A stretch of DNA of 64,000 bases from Marivivens donghaensis (GCF_030410045.1 NZ_JAUFRA010000001.1:248001-312000); one strand, 5' to 3'. Positions 1 through 8,196 are shown, numbered from the stretch's first letter. The notes: a model not told the origin generated them from the letters alone. Translations and numbers: made by a program.

Positions 1-1
1 C

Positions 2-256
2 GGCGTCGGGCATTTGGCAGACCGTATTGCAGGGGGCGGTCCGTTTGTTGCGTCGTGGCCCCGCGGCGATCGTGGTTTGACTTCTGCTGAGGCTGCAGAA
101 TTGCAGCGGCGCCTGAATGCTGCGGGATTTAACGCTGGGTCTGTAGACGGCAGGCCGGGGCCGCAGACTCGGTCAGCCCTTAGGGCATGGCAGAGCAGTG
201 TGGGGTTATCTGCGGATGGGCGCCCAACGCTCCATATGCTCGAACGGCTTCGCTAG
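2..256 (+). CDS. Lytic murein transglycosylase, C-terminal fragment (partial)
   Basis: The reading frame is open to the window edge, so only the last 84 residues are seen. The start GVGHLADRIAGGGPF resembles the end of an MltB-type catalytic domain. It is followed by a peptidoglycan-binding type 1 domain with the usual pattern: LQRRLNAAGF, then G.VDGRPGPQTRSALRAWQ. Such enzymes are periplasmic and cleave the glycan strand to 1,6-anhydro ends. The catalytic part lies outside the window. The stop overlaps the convergent Nudix gene by four bases. The family call rests on this tail alone. Confidence 0.8.
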   Translation, partial: GVGHLADRIAGGGPFVASWPRGDRGLTSAEAAELQRRLNAAGFNAGSVDGRPGPQTRSALRAWQSSVGLSADGRPTLHMLERLR

Positions 257-735
257 ATTTTGGGGCCGAGTTCCGCAAGCACCTGTTCATAAACGGCACG
301 TTTGAACGGGACGATGGAGGCCACAACGTCGGCGGGATCGATCCATTTCCATTGGGTGAATTCAGGATGCTCAGTTGCGATGTTGACTTGCTCATCTGAC
401 CCTTTGAAGCGCAGCAGGAACCATTTCTGTTCTTGCCCTTTGTAACGGCCTTTCCAAATGTTCGGGACCACATCATGCGGCAAATCATAGGCAACCCAGC
501 CTTCGGTTTCGGCATCGACGGTCACGAGGTCAGATGTAACGCCCGTTTCCTCCCACAGCTCGCGCAGGGCGGCGTCACGTGGGTCTTCGCCTTTGTCGAT
601 GCCGCCTTGTGGCATTTGCCACGCATCTTGATCGCGGTCGTTGCGTTGACCGACAAAAATCCGCCCCTCTTGATTGACAAGCATAACGCCCACGCAAGGA
701 CGGTAGGGGAGTGCAGCAATCTGTTCAGGGGTCAT
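253..735 (-). CDS. rppH: RNA pyrophosphohydrolase, Nudix family
   Basis: A 160-residue Nudix hydrolase of the RppH/IalA type, which removes pyrophosphate from triphosphorylated mRNA 5' ends and also acts on dinucleoside polyphosphates. The Nudix box starts at G44 and contains E50, then R58-E59-L60-W61-E62-E63-T64-G65-V66, so all metal-binding residues are present. The N-terminal YRPCVGVMLVN and the MPQGGID stretch before the box are typical of RppH. Length matches the family (about 160). The start ATG follows an AGGCTCCTA-type leader. It ends tail to tail with the transglycosylase and is separated from upstream ctpA by a strong terminator, so it probably has its own promoter. Confidence 0.93.
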   Translation of the reverse strand: MTPEQIAALPYRPCVGVMLVNQEGRIFVGQRNDRDQDAWQMPQGGIDKGEDPRDAALRELWEETGVTSDLVTVDAETEGWVAYDLPHDVVPNIWKGRYKGQEQKWFLLRFKGSDEQVNIATEHPEFTQWKWIDPADVVASIVPFKRAVYEQVLAELGPKI

Positions 736-802
736 CGTAGGAGCCTTTCAACGGTTTGGCAAAGTCTATCGCGCGACCACCATAAGGCCAAGCAGACAAA
801 CG

Positions 803-833
803 AAAAAGGGCAGCACGATTAGGTGCTGCCCTT
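803..833 (-). terminator. Rho-independent terminator after ctpA
   Basis: An 11-bp perfect stem (AAGGGCAGCAC / GTGCTGCCCTT) closes a 6-nt loop. On the minus strand it ends in a U run (A run at 803-807). It would end the gpmI-envC-ctpA transcript before rppH. Confidence 0.85.
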
Positions 834-853
834 GGGTTTAGAAGCGCGCGAAA

Positions 854-2185
854 TTACTCGCGATTGCCCAGTGCGCTCAATCCACGAAGGATGTCGATTG
901 CATAGGCCAACTGGTAATCCTCTTCGCGAAGGGCTGCCGTTGCTTCGGCGCGAGCTGCGTCTTCTTCGATTTGGCGGATTTCGTCTTCGGTCAGGCTATC
1001 GTTGTTCAGCGCGCCGCGCAGGTCTGCTTCGGACCGCATGTTTGGTGTATCCTCGGTCACCTCAACCGCAGGGCGCGGGCGTGGCTGTTGAACGATGATG
1101 TCTGGTTGGATGCCGAGCGATTGGATCGAACGGCCCGACGGCGTGTAGTAACGTGCTGTTGTCAAACGCATCGCGCCATCATCGCGCAGCGGCATGACGG
1201 TTTGTACCGAACCTTTGCCAAACGATTTGGTGCCGACCACGATCGCGCGGCGGTGATCTTGGAGCGCACCTGATACGATTTCCGATGCAGATGCAGACCC
1301 GCCGTTGATCAGAACAACGATGGGCATGCCGTCAGTGATGTCACCTGGCGTCGCATTGTAGCGGTCGCCGTCAGCCGCGTTGCGGCCGCGGGTCGATACG
1401 ATTTCACCAGCATCAAGGAACGCGTCAGACACATAGATCGCCTGGTCAAGCAAGCCGCCAGGGTTGTTACGCAGATCAAGGATAACGCCGCTGACGTTTT
1501 CCTTGCCGCCAGCTTCTTCGATCTGAGCCTCAAAGCCAGAGATCAGGTCGTCGTAGGTCTGACCGCTAAAGGTCGCGATGCGGAGGACGACAGCATCGCC
1601 TTCGGTCCGTGCGCGAACGGCTGTGAGTTTGATTGTGTCGCGGATGATCGAAACTTCAAAGGGTTCTGTTTCACCTTCCCGCACGACGGTCAGGATGATC
1701 TCGGACCCGACAGGGCCGCGCATCAGGTCAACCGCTTGATCCAGTGTGAGGCCCAAAAGGCTCTCGCCATCGACTTGGGTGATAAAGTCGCCCGAGAGAA
1801 TGCCCGCAGCATCCGCTGGCGTTCCATCCATCGGGGAGACGACTTTGATCCAGCCTTCTTCTTGGGTCACTTCGATCCCCAAGCCGCCAAATTCACCCAA
1901 GGTTTGAATGCGCATATCTGCGGCAGCATCGGGGGATAGGTAGCTGGAGTGCGGGTCGAGGGATGTGAGCATCCCGTTGATCGCCGCCTCGATCAGCGCG
2001 GTTTCATCGACTTCTTCGACGTACTGCGCGCGGATGCGTTCGAAAATATCGCCAAACAGATCAAGCTGTTCATAGACCGTTGAATTGCGGTCGGCCTCTT
2101 GAGCGATCAAGGGGCCAGCGATCTGCGTTGTAGCCAGAAGACCAAGAATGGTGCCCGACGCTGCCGCAATGGCGAATTTCTTCAT
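854..2185 (-). CDS. ctpA: C-terminal processing peptidase, S41 family
   Basis: A 443-residue periplasmic serine protease. An N-terminal hydrophobic signal (MKKFAIAAASGTILGLLATT) is followed by a PDZ domain (about 100-180) and the S41 catalytic domain. The active site is the Ser/Lys dyad: S299 in NGGSASASE and K324 in GTKSFGKGSVQ. The family trims C-termini of periplasmic proteins and often works on peptidoglycan hydrolases, which suits the EnvC-like gene just upstream. The ATG at 2185 is preferred over a GTG 12 bases earlier because GGAGTGAGGT lies just before it. It starts eight bases after the previous stop and belongs to the gpmI operon. Confidence 0.92.
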   Translation of the reverse strand: MKKFAIAAASGTILGLLATTQIAGPLIAQEADRNSTVYEQLDLFGDIFERIRAQYVEEVDETALIEAAINGMLTSLDPHSSYLSPDAAADMRIQTLGEFGGLGIEVTQEEGWIKVVSPMDGTPADAAGILSGDFITQVDGESLLGLTLDQAVDLMRGPVGSEIILTVVREGETEPFEVSIIRDTIKLTAVRARTEGDAVVLRIATFSGQTYDDLISGFEAQIEEAGGKENVSGVILDLRNNPGGLLDQAIYVSDAFLDAGEIVSTRGRNAADGDRYNATPGDITDGMPIVVLINGGSASASEIVSGALQDHRRAIVVGTKSFGKGSVQTVMPLRDDGAMRLTTARYYTPSGRSIQSLGIQPDIIVQQPRPRPAVEVTEDTPNMRSEADLRGALNNDSLTEDEIRQIEEDAARAEATAALREEDYQLAYAIDILRGLSALGNRE

Positions 2186-2193
2186 AGTATACC

Positions 2194-3315
2194 TCACTCC
2201 ATCGCGAACCAGATCGCGGGGTCTACCGGAGATTGCCCTTCTCGTACCTCAAGATAAAGGGTTTCCGTGGCCCGAATGCCTGATCCGTTCTCTAAATCGG
2301 TCAAAATCTCGTCAACTAGGGGTGAATCTCCACCCATCATGCCCACCGGTGATCCAGCGGGCAGAACTTCACCTACTTGGCCAAACGTTTCAGCGAGGCC
2401 CGCGTAAACAAAAAGGATGTCTGCGGCGGGCTCAGTGATCACCACGTTTCCATAATCGAGCAGCGGTCCTTTGAACCGCAACGTGGCTGCGACAGGTGTC
2501 GTGACGAGGACGCGGGGCTGCGTCGCCAAAAGGACCCCAGGGCGGCTAATCCCTGCGAGGTCTTCTTCGTTGAAGCCACGGAGGATGCGCCCTTGGACAG
2601 GAAGGGGAATGTTGCCCCGCATCGACAGTGCGTCGGGCGATGGAATGTCCATTTCCTCACCAATGGTGTCATTCAGACCGCTCGCAAACGCATCGAGCGT
2701 TTCGGCAGAGGAAATGAGGAGCGCGGTTTGAATAGCGTCTTCGGTGAAACGCTGCGGTAGGTCGGTGCGGTCGGATATTGCTGCGCTTAATGAGGCGCGA
2801 GCGGTCTGAGCTCCGTCCAGCCCTTGGCGCAATTTATCGGCTGCGTTGTCCTGCAGATCGCGCAACAGTGCGACTTCTTCGAGTTGAGAGCGCAGTTTGG
2901 TGACGTCTTGTTGCAGGGCAGGGGTCACATCTGCGAGGATCATGCCAGACCGCGCTGTTCCCGTTGGCCCGCTTGGGTGCAGCAACAGCACGGGCGCAGG
3001 TGCACGGCCCATTGAAAGCAGAACGCCGAGCAATTGCGCGACTTCATCCGATTTTGCGTCCAGTTCGGTCTCAAGCGCTTCTTGCCGAATGGCGGCTTGG
3101 CGAAGCCCCGCGCGAAGAGCGACGAGGCCGTCCTCGTAGGCTTTGACCGTTTCAGTCAGAGCGGACACCCTGTCGCGTGCAGTGTCTGCCTCTTGGAGCA
3201 TGACACTCGCGCCCTCGATCCGTGCCGCAGCAGCAAGGGCTGCTTGGCCCGGATCTGCCTCAGCAAAGGCGGTTCCAGTCCAAAGCGATAGGACGAGAGT
3301 GGTCGTGCGGATCAT
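2194..3315 (-). CDS. Murein hydrolase activator, EnvC-like (degenerate M23/LytM)
   Basis: A 373-residue protein with signal peptide (MIRTTTLVLSLWTGTAFA), a long helical coiled-coil region (about 20-210) and a C-terminal LytM-like domain (about 240-373). That domain lacks the HxxxD and HxH zinc ligands of active M23 peptidases; where active enzymes have a His after the YGN motif this one reads YGNVVITEP. This fits EnvC-type proteins, which activate amidases during cell separation without being enzymes themselves. Order and ATGA overlap with gpmI upstream and ctpA downstream match the gpmI-envC-ctp cluster known from many alphaproteobacteria. The amidase partner is not in the window. Confidence 0.85.
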   Translation of the reverse strand: MIRTTTLVLSLWTGTAFAEADPGQAALAAAARIEGASVMLQEADTARDRVSALTETVKAYEDGLVALRAGLRQAAIRQEALETELDAKSDEVAQLLGVLLSMGRAPAPVLLLHPSGPTGTARSGMILADVTPALQQDVTKLRSQLEEVALLRDLQDNAADKLRQGLDGAQTARASLSAAISDRTDLPQRFTEDAIQTALLISSAETLDAFASGLNDTIGEEMDIPSPDALSMRGNIPLPVQGRILRGFNEEDLAGISRPGVLLATQPRVLVTTPVAATLRFKGPLLDYGNVVITEPAADILFVYAGLAETFGQVGEVLPAGSPVGMMGGDSPLVDEILTDLENGSGIRATETLYLEVREGQSPVDPAIWFAME

Positions 3316-4835
3316 CGGATGAGCAGGCTCTGTCCAGTCATTTCGTCGGGCTGCGGAAGCTCCATCAGGTCCAGCAGGGTTGGTGCGAGGTCAGCCAAAC
3401 GTCCGTTGCGTAGCGTCACGCCTTTGGGCCCACCAAAGACTGCCACTGGAACTGGGTTGAGCGTGTGCGCGGTATGTGCGCCGCCTGTTTCTGGATCGAT
3501 CATCATTTCGCAGTTGCCATGGTCCGCGGTGATGACCATTGCTCCACCAGCTTTTTCCAAGGCTTCGACAACTTTAGCCAAACCTTGATCGACGGCTTCG
3601 CAGGCTTTCATCGCGGCTTGCAGGTCGCCAGTGTGTCCGACCATGTCAGGGTTTGCATAGTTGGTGACGATCAGGTCGTAGCCTTGTTCGATCGCTTCCA
3701 CGAATTTCGCAGTCACTTCGGGCGCTGACATCTCTGGCTGAAGATCATAGGTCGCAACCTTCGGCGACAACGGCATAAAGCGGTCTTCGCCGACTTCAGG
3801 CGTTTCCTTGCCGCCGTTAAGGAAGAACGTGACGTGCGGATATTTCTCGGTTTCTGCCAGTCGGAACTGGGTCAGACCTTGCTTTGCAACCCATTCGCCC
3901 AAGGTGTTCACGATCTTGCGCTTAGGAAAAACGGTTTCGAACCATGCGTTGTGATCGACGGAATATTCGACCATGCCCAGTCGCGCTGCAAACGGCGGCA
4001 GCGCGCCGCGATCAAACCCAGAAAAGTCTGGCTGTGCCATGGCCGCAAGGATTTCGCGGGCGCGGTCGGCGCGGAAATTCAAACAGAACAAACCGTCGCC
4101 AGATTGAACACCAGTATATCCTTCGATCACGGTTGCTTGGATGAATTCGTCGGTTTCGCCGCGGGCAAAGGCGTTTGCAACAGCGGTTGCCGCGTCCGGC
4201 GCGGTGAACGCGCCTTTGGCGTCGATCATCGCGTGGTATGCGGTCGACACACGTTCCCAACGGTTGTCGCGGTCCATGGCAAAGTAGCGACCAGTGACCG
4301 ACGCAACGGTGCAGCCTTCGGGCAGTCGCGCCAAGAGATCAGCCATGAAAACGTCTGCCGATTTCGGTGCAACATCGCGCCCGTCAGTGATCGCATGGAG
4401 GGCGACCGGAAGGCCCGCGTCGGTCAAAACTTTTGCGGCTGCGATGATGTGTTCGATGTGGCCGTGAACACCGCCGTCCGAGACGACACCCATCAAATGA
4501 GCCTGCCCGCCTGTTTCTTTCAACTTGGTAATGAAGGCCAAGATGCCCTCGGTTTTGCCAAAGGAACCGTCCTCAATCGAAAGGTCGATCTGGCCTAGGT
4601 CCATAGCAACGACACGGCCTGCGCCAATATTTGTGTGACCGACTTCAGAGTTACCCATTTGCCCGCTGGGGAGGCCGACATCGGGACCGTGGGTGATCAA
4701 CTCTGCCGTAGGGCAGGTTGCTATGATGCGGTCAAAGGTGGGTGTGTCCGCGAGTGCAGGTGCGTTAGCAGTCGCGTCAGGGCGATTGCCCCAGCCATCC
4801 AGAATACACAGAACAACGGGTTTGGGTCGGGTCAT
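3312..4835 (-). CDS. gpmI: 2,3-bisphosphoglycerate-independent phosphoglycerate mutase
   Basis: A 507-residue cytoplasmic enzyme interconverting 3- and 2-phosphoglycerate in glycolysis and gluconeogenesis, with two Mn ions and a phosphoserine. The metal-binding D14 is in CILDGWGNR and the phosphorylated serine is S63 in MGNSEVGHTNIG. Further metal motifs (VVSDGGVHGH, ITADHGNCE) are intact. The open frame extends 16 codons further, but AGAGGAG sits eight bases before the ATG at 4835 and this gives the usual family length. It is the first gene of the leftward operon with the EnvC-like and CtpA proteins (4-bp overlap with the former). Confidence 0.95.
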   Translation of the reverse strand: MTRPKPVVLCILDGWGNRPDATANAPALADTPTFDRIIATCPTAELITHGPDVGLPSGQMGNSEVGHTNIGAGRVVAMDLGQIDLSIEDGSFGKTEGILAFITKLKETGGQAHLMGVVSDGGVHGHIEHIIAAAKVLTDAGLPVALHAITDGRDVAPKSADVFMADLLARLPEGCTVASVTGRYFAMDRDNRWERVSTAYHAMIDAKGAFTAPDAATAVANAFARGETDEFIQATVIEGYTGVQSGDGLFCLNFRADRAREILAAMAQPDFSGFDRGALPPFAARLGMVEYSVDHNAWFETVFPKRKIVNTLGEWVAKQGLTQFRLAETEKYPHVTFFLNGGKETPEVGEDRFMPLSPKVATYDLQPEMSAPEVTAKFVEAIEQGYDLIVTNYANPDMVGHTGDLQAAMKACEAVDQGLAKVVEALEKAGGAMVITADHGNCEMMIDPETGGAHTAHTLNPVPVAVFGGPKGVTLRNGRLADLAPTLLDLMELPQPDEMTGQSLLIR

Positions 4836-4925
4836 GGTTTGCTCCTCTGGGTTCGGCTCCGTCTTAACGTCCCCTAAAGTCAAGGAACAGCCCTCGCCGC
4901 TATGATCGACAAAATTCGGCGTGAT

Positions 4926-5903
4926 CTATCCCGCGCCGATCAAAGCACCTGCTGCAAACACGAGCGCACCGCCAAGGACCACTTGGAATGCGGCGCGCAA
5001 AAACGGCGTGTCCATGTAGCGGTTCTGAATCCAAACGATGGCCCACAGTTCAACAAAGACTACGGCGAAGGCGATCATAGTCGCGGTCCAAAAATGCGGG
5101 ATCAAATAGGGTAGCGCGTGTCCAAGACCGCCCAATGTGGTCATCACGCCTGCCGCGATGCCGCGCTTCACTGGGGAACCTCGGCCGGAGATTTGGCCGT
5201 CATCCGATGCGGCCTCGGTAAAGCCCATCGAGATACCAGCGCCGATTGACGCCGCGAGGCCAACGAGGAAAGTCGTATGCGTGTTTTGTGTCGCAAAAGC
5301 CGTCGCAAAAATCGGCGCGAGGGTGGAAACCGAGCCGTCCATGAGACCCGCAAGGCCAGGCTGGACCCAAGTGAGAACGAACTGGCGGTGGGCTTCGTCT
5401 GCTTCTTCGTCGCGCGTCGTTTCCGTCAGGTGAGTTTGTTCGAGCGTGACCGCCGACTCTCCGTGATTGGCCTCGGCCGCGGCGAGGTCACCCAGCAATT
5501 TACGTGTGCCCACATCCGAGGTGCGCTTGGCCGCCGCGAGGTAAAACCGTTCAGCTTGCTTCTCCATTGCAGCTGCTTCTGACCGCATGGTTTCGAGGCC
5601 GAGGTTTTCAACCAGCCAAATTGGGCGACGCGCGTAATAGCCGGAAACGTGCTCACGACGGATGAGCGGGATCACACCGCCAAACCGACGTTCATGTTCG
5701 TCGATCAATCGGCGACGGTGCTCATCTTCTTCTGCGGCCATGCCATCAAAGATCGCTGCAGAGGCAGGAAAATCCGCCCGAAGCCGTTCAGCATACATGC
5801 GATAAATTTGCGCATCATCCTCTTCCGAGGAAATGGCGAGGGCCAGAATTTCTTGCTCTGTAAGGTCGGAAAAGCGGCGTCGGCTCGAGAAACCGGGGAT
5901 CAT
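4926..5903 (-). CDS. mbfA: Membrane-bound ferritin-like iron exporter MbfA
   Basis: About 325 residues in two parts. The N-terminal ferritin-like/rubrerythrin domain (about 8-150) has glutamate motifs such as SEEDDAQIYR, AAEEDEHRRR and EANHGES. The C-terminal part (about 170-325) is a VIT1/CCC1-type membrane domain with segments around LVGLAASIGAGISMG, MIAFAVVFVELWAIVW and VVLGGALVFAAGALIGAG. MbfA proteins of Bradyrhizobium and Agrobacterium export iron and protect against iron and peroxide stress, under Irr control. The ATG at 5903 is chosen over one four codons upstream because GGAG lies six bases before it. A TetR-type operator sits about 80 bp upstream. Confidence 0.88.
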   Translation of the reverse strand: MIPGFSSRRRFSDLTEQEILALAISSEEDDAQIYRMYAERLRADFPASAAIFDGMAAEEDEHRRRLIDEHERRFGGVIPLIRREHVSGYYARRPIWLVENLGLETMRSEAAAMEKQAERFYLAAAKRTSDVGTRKLLGDLAAAEANHGESAVTLEQTHLTETTRDEEADEAHRQFVLTWVQPGLAGLMDGSVSTLAPIFATAFATQNTHTTFLVGLAASIGAGISMGFTEAASDDGQISGRGSPVKRGIAAGVMTTLGGLGHALPYLIPHFWTATMIAFAVVFVELWAIVWIQNRYMDTPFLRAAFQVVLGGALVFAAGALIGAG

Positions 5904-5981
5904 TGAGCGCTCCATTCTCTGATTGAGGCCACCCTAGACCTTTCTGAGGCAGGTGCAACGGAGACCAGTTGCCGCACGAAC

Positions 5982-5997
5982 TGAACTGATCGGTTCA
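5982..5997. promoter_or_regulatory. Operator-like box 1 (TetR type)
   Basis: The 16-mer TGAACTGATCGGTTCA is a near-perfect palindrome. It matches a second box at 6263-6278 at 13 of 16 positions, giving the shared form TGAACYGAKCGGTTYA. It lies between mbfA (left) and the small secreted-protein gene (right), and the second copy lies in the promoter of the tetR gene. Inference: both are binding sites of that TetR regulator. It could serve either divergent gene. Confidence 0.55.
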
Positions 5998-5998
5998 T

Positions 5999-6014
5999 TT
6001 TTGTATTTACAAAA
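5999..6014. promoter_or_regulatory. Perfect 16-bp palindrome next to the TetR box
   Basis: TTTTGTATTTACAAAA is two 7-bp arms around TT, starting two bases after operator box 1. It is AT-rich, so it could be a second protein site or part of a promoter for the small gene at 6064 or for mbfA. The regulator is unknown. Confidence 0.35.
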
Positions 6015-6063
6015 CCAAACAGTTTAGTTTAGAAATCGACTCATCCCAGTTATGAGGTCTGAT

Positions 6064-6243
6064 ATGAAACTCCTTCCTGCCCTTACCGCTGCCACACTGA
6101 TGTTCGTCTCTTCGCCTGTCTTAGCGATGGGTGGACCGATGCAATTCCCGAACCTGACGTGGCCGCAGAACCCTGCGCCTGAGACGACGCAAGGTTGTTT
6201 CGATGCCACGTCGCTACAAGCTGGCGTTTGCGCTCAAGAATAA
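6064..6243 (+). CDS. Small secreted protein of unknown function
   Basis: A 59-residue product: an N-terminal signal peptide (MKLLPALTAATLMFVSSPVLA) followed by a mature part of about 38 residues (MGGPMQFPNLTWPQN...), with two cysteines (C51 and C57) that could form a disulfide in the periplasm. The ATG at 6064 follows GAGGT by about six bases; an earlier ATG at 6052 has no such site. It lies between two copies of a TetR-type operator and just before the tetR gene, so the regulator may control it. The family is not recognised. Confidence 0.6.
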   Translation: MKLLPALTAATLMFVSSPVLAMGGPMQFPNLTWPQNPAPETTQGCFDATSLQAGVCAQE

Positions 6244-6253
6244 GGCGATGCCT

Positions 6254-6296
6254 TGTTTGATCTGAACCGAGCGGTTTATAATGTGGCTCGGTTCAG
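6254..6296 (+). promoter_or_regulatory. tetR promoter with overlapping operators
   Basis: A perfect -10 box TATAAT lies at 6277-6282, with a weak TTGTTT at 6254-6259 (17-bp spacing). Operator box 2 (TGAACCGAGCGGTTTA, 6263-6278) overlaps the -10. In addition a perfect 10-bp inverted repeat, CTGAACCGAG (6262-6271) and CTCGGTTCAG (6287-6296), flanks the -10 on both sides. A protein bound here would block RNA polymerase, which is the usual arrangement for autorepression by TetR proteins. Confidence 0.65.
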
Positions 6297-6307
6297 ACGG
6301 AGGCATC

Positions 6308-6925
6308 ATGCCCGACGACAGTCAGGAAATTAAACGAGGACGTAAGTTCGAGCAGGTCCTTGAAGGTGCCCGCGAGATATTCCTCAAAGACGGCTTTGAC
6401 GGGGCGAGCGTGGATGACATCTCGAAAGCCGCAGGCGTATCCAAGGCAACGCTTTACAGCTATTTCCCTGACAAACGCCTCTTGTTTATGGAGGTTGCGC
6501 GGAACGAATGTGCGGTTCAAGCGGATACGGCGACGGCCAAAGTGAACGTTTCTCTGCCTGCGCGCGACGTTCTGCGCTTTGCTGGGTATGAGATGATCAA
6601 CATCATGTCTCAGACGTTCAACACGCGTATGTACCGGATGTGCATGGCTGAATCCGAGCGGTTTCCCGAAGTGGGTCGCCAGTTTTACGATTGTGGCCCA
6701 GCGCTAGTTCGTTCCCGCATTGTTTATTTTCTAAAGCAGTACGTTGAACGTGGTGAACTAAAGATCCAAGATTTTGAGCTCGCCGCCGATCAGTTTCAGG
6801 CCCTATGCAAAGTCGATCTGATGGATCGCGTGATGTTTCTACACGACGTTCCTGTCGCTGAGGCTGACAAGGCGCGTGTTGTCGATGGCGCTGTTGAGAT
6901 GTTCATGGCTCGCTACGGGGCCTAG
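6308..6925 (+). CDS. TetR/AcrR family transcriptional regulator
   Basis: A 205-residue regulator. The N-terminal helix-turn-helix is typical: AREIFLKDGFDGASVDDISKAAGVSKATLYSYFPDKRLLF (about 20-60). The C-terminal ligand domain is of the AefR-like type; the ligand cannot be predicted. The ATG at 6308 follows GGAGG with four bases between; an ATG at 6281 inside the promoter is rejected. The gene is preceded by operator boxes over its own -10 and followed by a terminator, so it is a single-gene unit. Likely targets by position are itself, the small secreted protein and possibly mbfA. Confidence 0.9.
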   Translation: MPDDSQEIKRGRKFEQVLEGAREIFLKDGFDGASVDDISKAAGVSKATLYSYFPDKRLLFMEVARNECAVQADTATAKVNVSLPARDVLRFAGYEMINIMSQTFNTRMYRMCMAESERFPEVGRQFYDCGPALVRSRIVYFLKQYVERGELKIQDFELAADQFQALCKVDLMDRVMFLHDVPVAEADKARVVDGAVEMFMARYGA

Positions 6926-6944
6926 ATCGCCAACTGAACAAATG

Positions 6945-6971
6945 AAAAGCCCCGCTAGAAGCGGGGCTTTT
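6945..6971. terminator. Bidirectional terminator, tetR / formaldehyde dehydrogenase
   Basis: An 11-bp perfect stem (AAAAGCCCCGC / GCGGGGCTTTT) with a 5-nt loop lies between two convergent genes. It has A and T runs on both sides, so it works in either direction. Confidence 0.9.
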
Positions 6972-6976
6972 GCGTT

Positions 6977-8089
6977 TTAGAAGATCACGACCGAACGGAT
7001 CGATTCACCCGCATGCATCAGGTCGAAGCCTTTGTTGATGTCTTCGAGAGGCATCGTGTGGGTGATCATCGGATCGATCTCGATCTTACCGTCCATGTAC
7101 CAATCGACGATTTTCGGCACGTCAGTGCGACCGCGAGCGCCACCAAATGCGGTGCCGCGCCAGCTGCGACCAGTGACAAGCTGGAACGGACGTGTGCTGA
7201 TTTCTGCACCAGCAGGTGCCACACCGATGATGATCGATTCACCCCAGCCTTTGTGCGCGGATTCCAGAGCGGTGCGCATGACGTTTACGTTGCCTGTTGC
7301 GTCAAACGTGTAGTCCGCGCCACCTTTGGTCAGCGCAACGAGGTAGGCCACCAGATCACCGTCAACCTCAGCTGGGTTCACGAAGTCGGTCATGCCAAAG
7401 CGGGTTGCCATGGGTACTTTGTCAGGGTTCAGATCAACGCCGACGATCTGGTCTGCGCCTGCAAGACGGAGGCCCTGAATTACGTTGAGGCCGATGCCAC
7501 CAAGACCAAAGACGATTGCGCGGCTGCCGATTTCGACTTTTGCGGTGTTGATAACCGCGCCGATACCCGTCGTGACGCCACAGCCGATGTAGCAAATCTT
7601 GTCGAACGGCGCATCAGGGCGCACCTTCGCCAGTGCGATTTCAGGCAGAACTGTGTGGTTCGAGAAGGTCGAGCAACCCATGTAATGCAGGATCGGGGTG
7701 CCATCGAGCATCGAGAACCGCGATGTGCCGTCGGGCATAAGGCCCTGACCTTGGGTCGAACGGATCGACTGGCATAGGTTGGTCTTTGGATTGAGGCAGT
7801 ATTCGCACTCGCGACATTCTGGCGTGTAGAGCGGAATAACGTGATCGCCTGGTTTGAGGCTGGTCACGCCCGGACCAACTTCGAGAACGACACCAGCGCC
7901 CTCGTGGCCGAGAATGGCAGGGAAGAGCCCCTCTGGGTCCGCGCCAGAAAGCGTGAATTCGTCGGTGTGACAAATGCCCGTAGCTTTGACTTCGATCAGG
8001 ACCTCGCCCGCTTTCGGGCCTTCGAGGTTCACTTCCATAATCTCTAGTGGTTTGCCGGCTTCTACGGCAACTGCTGCACGGGTGCGCAT
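6977..8089 (-). CDS. adhI: S-(hydroxymethyl)glutathione dehydrogenase (class III alcohol dehydrogenase)
   Basis: A 370-residue zinc- and NAD-dependent enzyme oxidising S-hydroxymethylglutathione to S-formylglutathione, the first enzymatic step of glutathione-dependent formaldehyde removal. Catalytic zinc ligands are C40 (GICHTDE), H62-E63 (LGHEGAG) and C170 (GCGVTTG). The structural zinc Cys set is C92, C95, C98 and C106. The NAD site GLGGIG is at 195-200. The ATG at 8089 follows GGAGG by eight bases and gives the family length; the open frame extends ten codons further. The next enzyme of the pathway, S-formylglutathione hydrolase, is in this window about 28 kb away. Confidence 0.95.
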   Translation of the reverse strand: MRTRAAVAVEAGKPLEIMEVNLEGPKAGEVLIEVKATGICHTDEFTLSGADPEGLFPAILGHEGAGVVLEVGPGVTSLKPGDHVIPLYTPECRECEYCLNPKTNLCQSIRSTQGQGLMPDGTSRFSMLDGTPILHYMGCSTFSNHTVLPEIALAKVRPDAPFDKICYIGCGVTTGIGAVINTAKVEIGSRAIVFGLGGIGLNVIQGLRLAGADQIVGVDLNPDKVPMATRFGMTDFVNPAEVDGDLVAYLVALTKGGADYTFDATGNVNVMRTALESAHKGWGESIIIGVAPAGAEISTRPFQLVTGRSWRGTAFGGARGRTDVPKIVDWYMDGKIEIDPMITHTMPLEDINKGFDLMHAGESIRSVVIF

Positions 8090-8196
8090 GCGAAACCTCC
8101 CTTTTTGCAATTTCCGCAAAGGTGAACGATGCTAAAGTCCTATTCAACGGTATTTTTTCGGTTCGAATGTGGATGTGGATGATTGAAGTGAACTAG

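Noticed and set aside
6020..6034. TTTAGAA half-site resembling an Irr (ICE) box upstream of mbfA
   Set aside because: Only one half is present and the inverted partner TTCTAAA is missing, so Irr control is not supported by sequence here.
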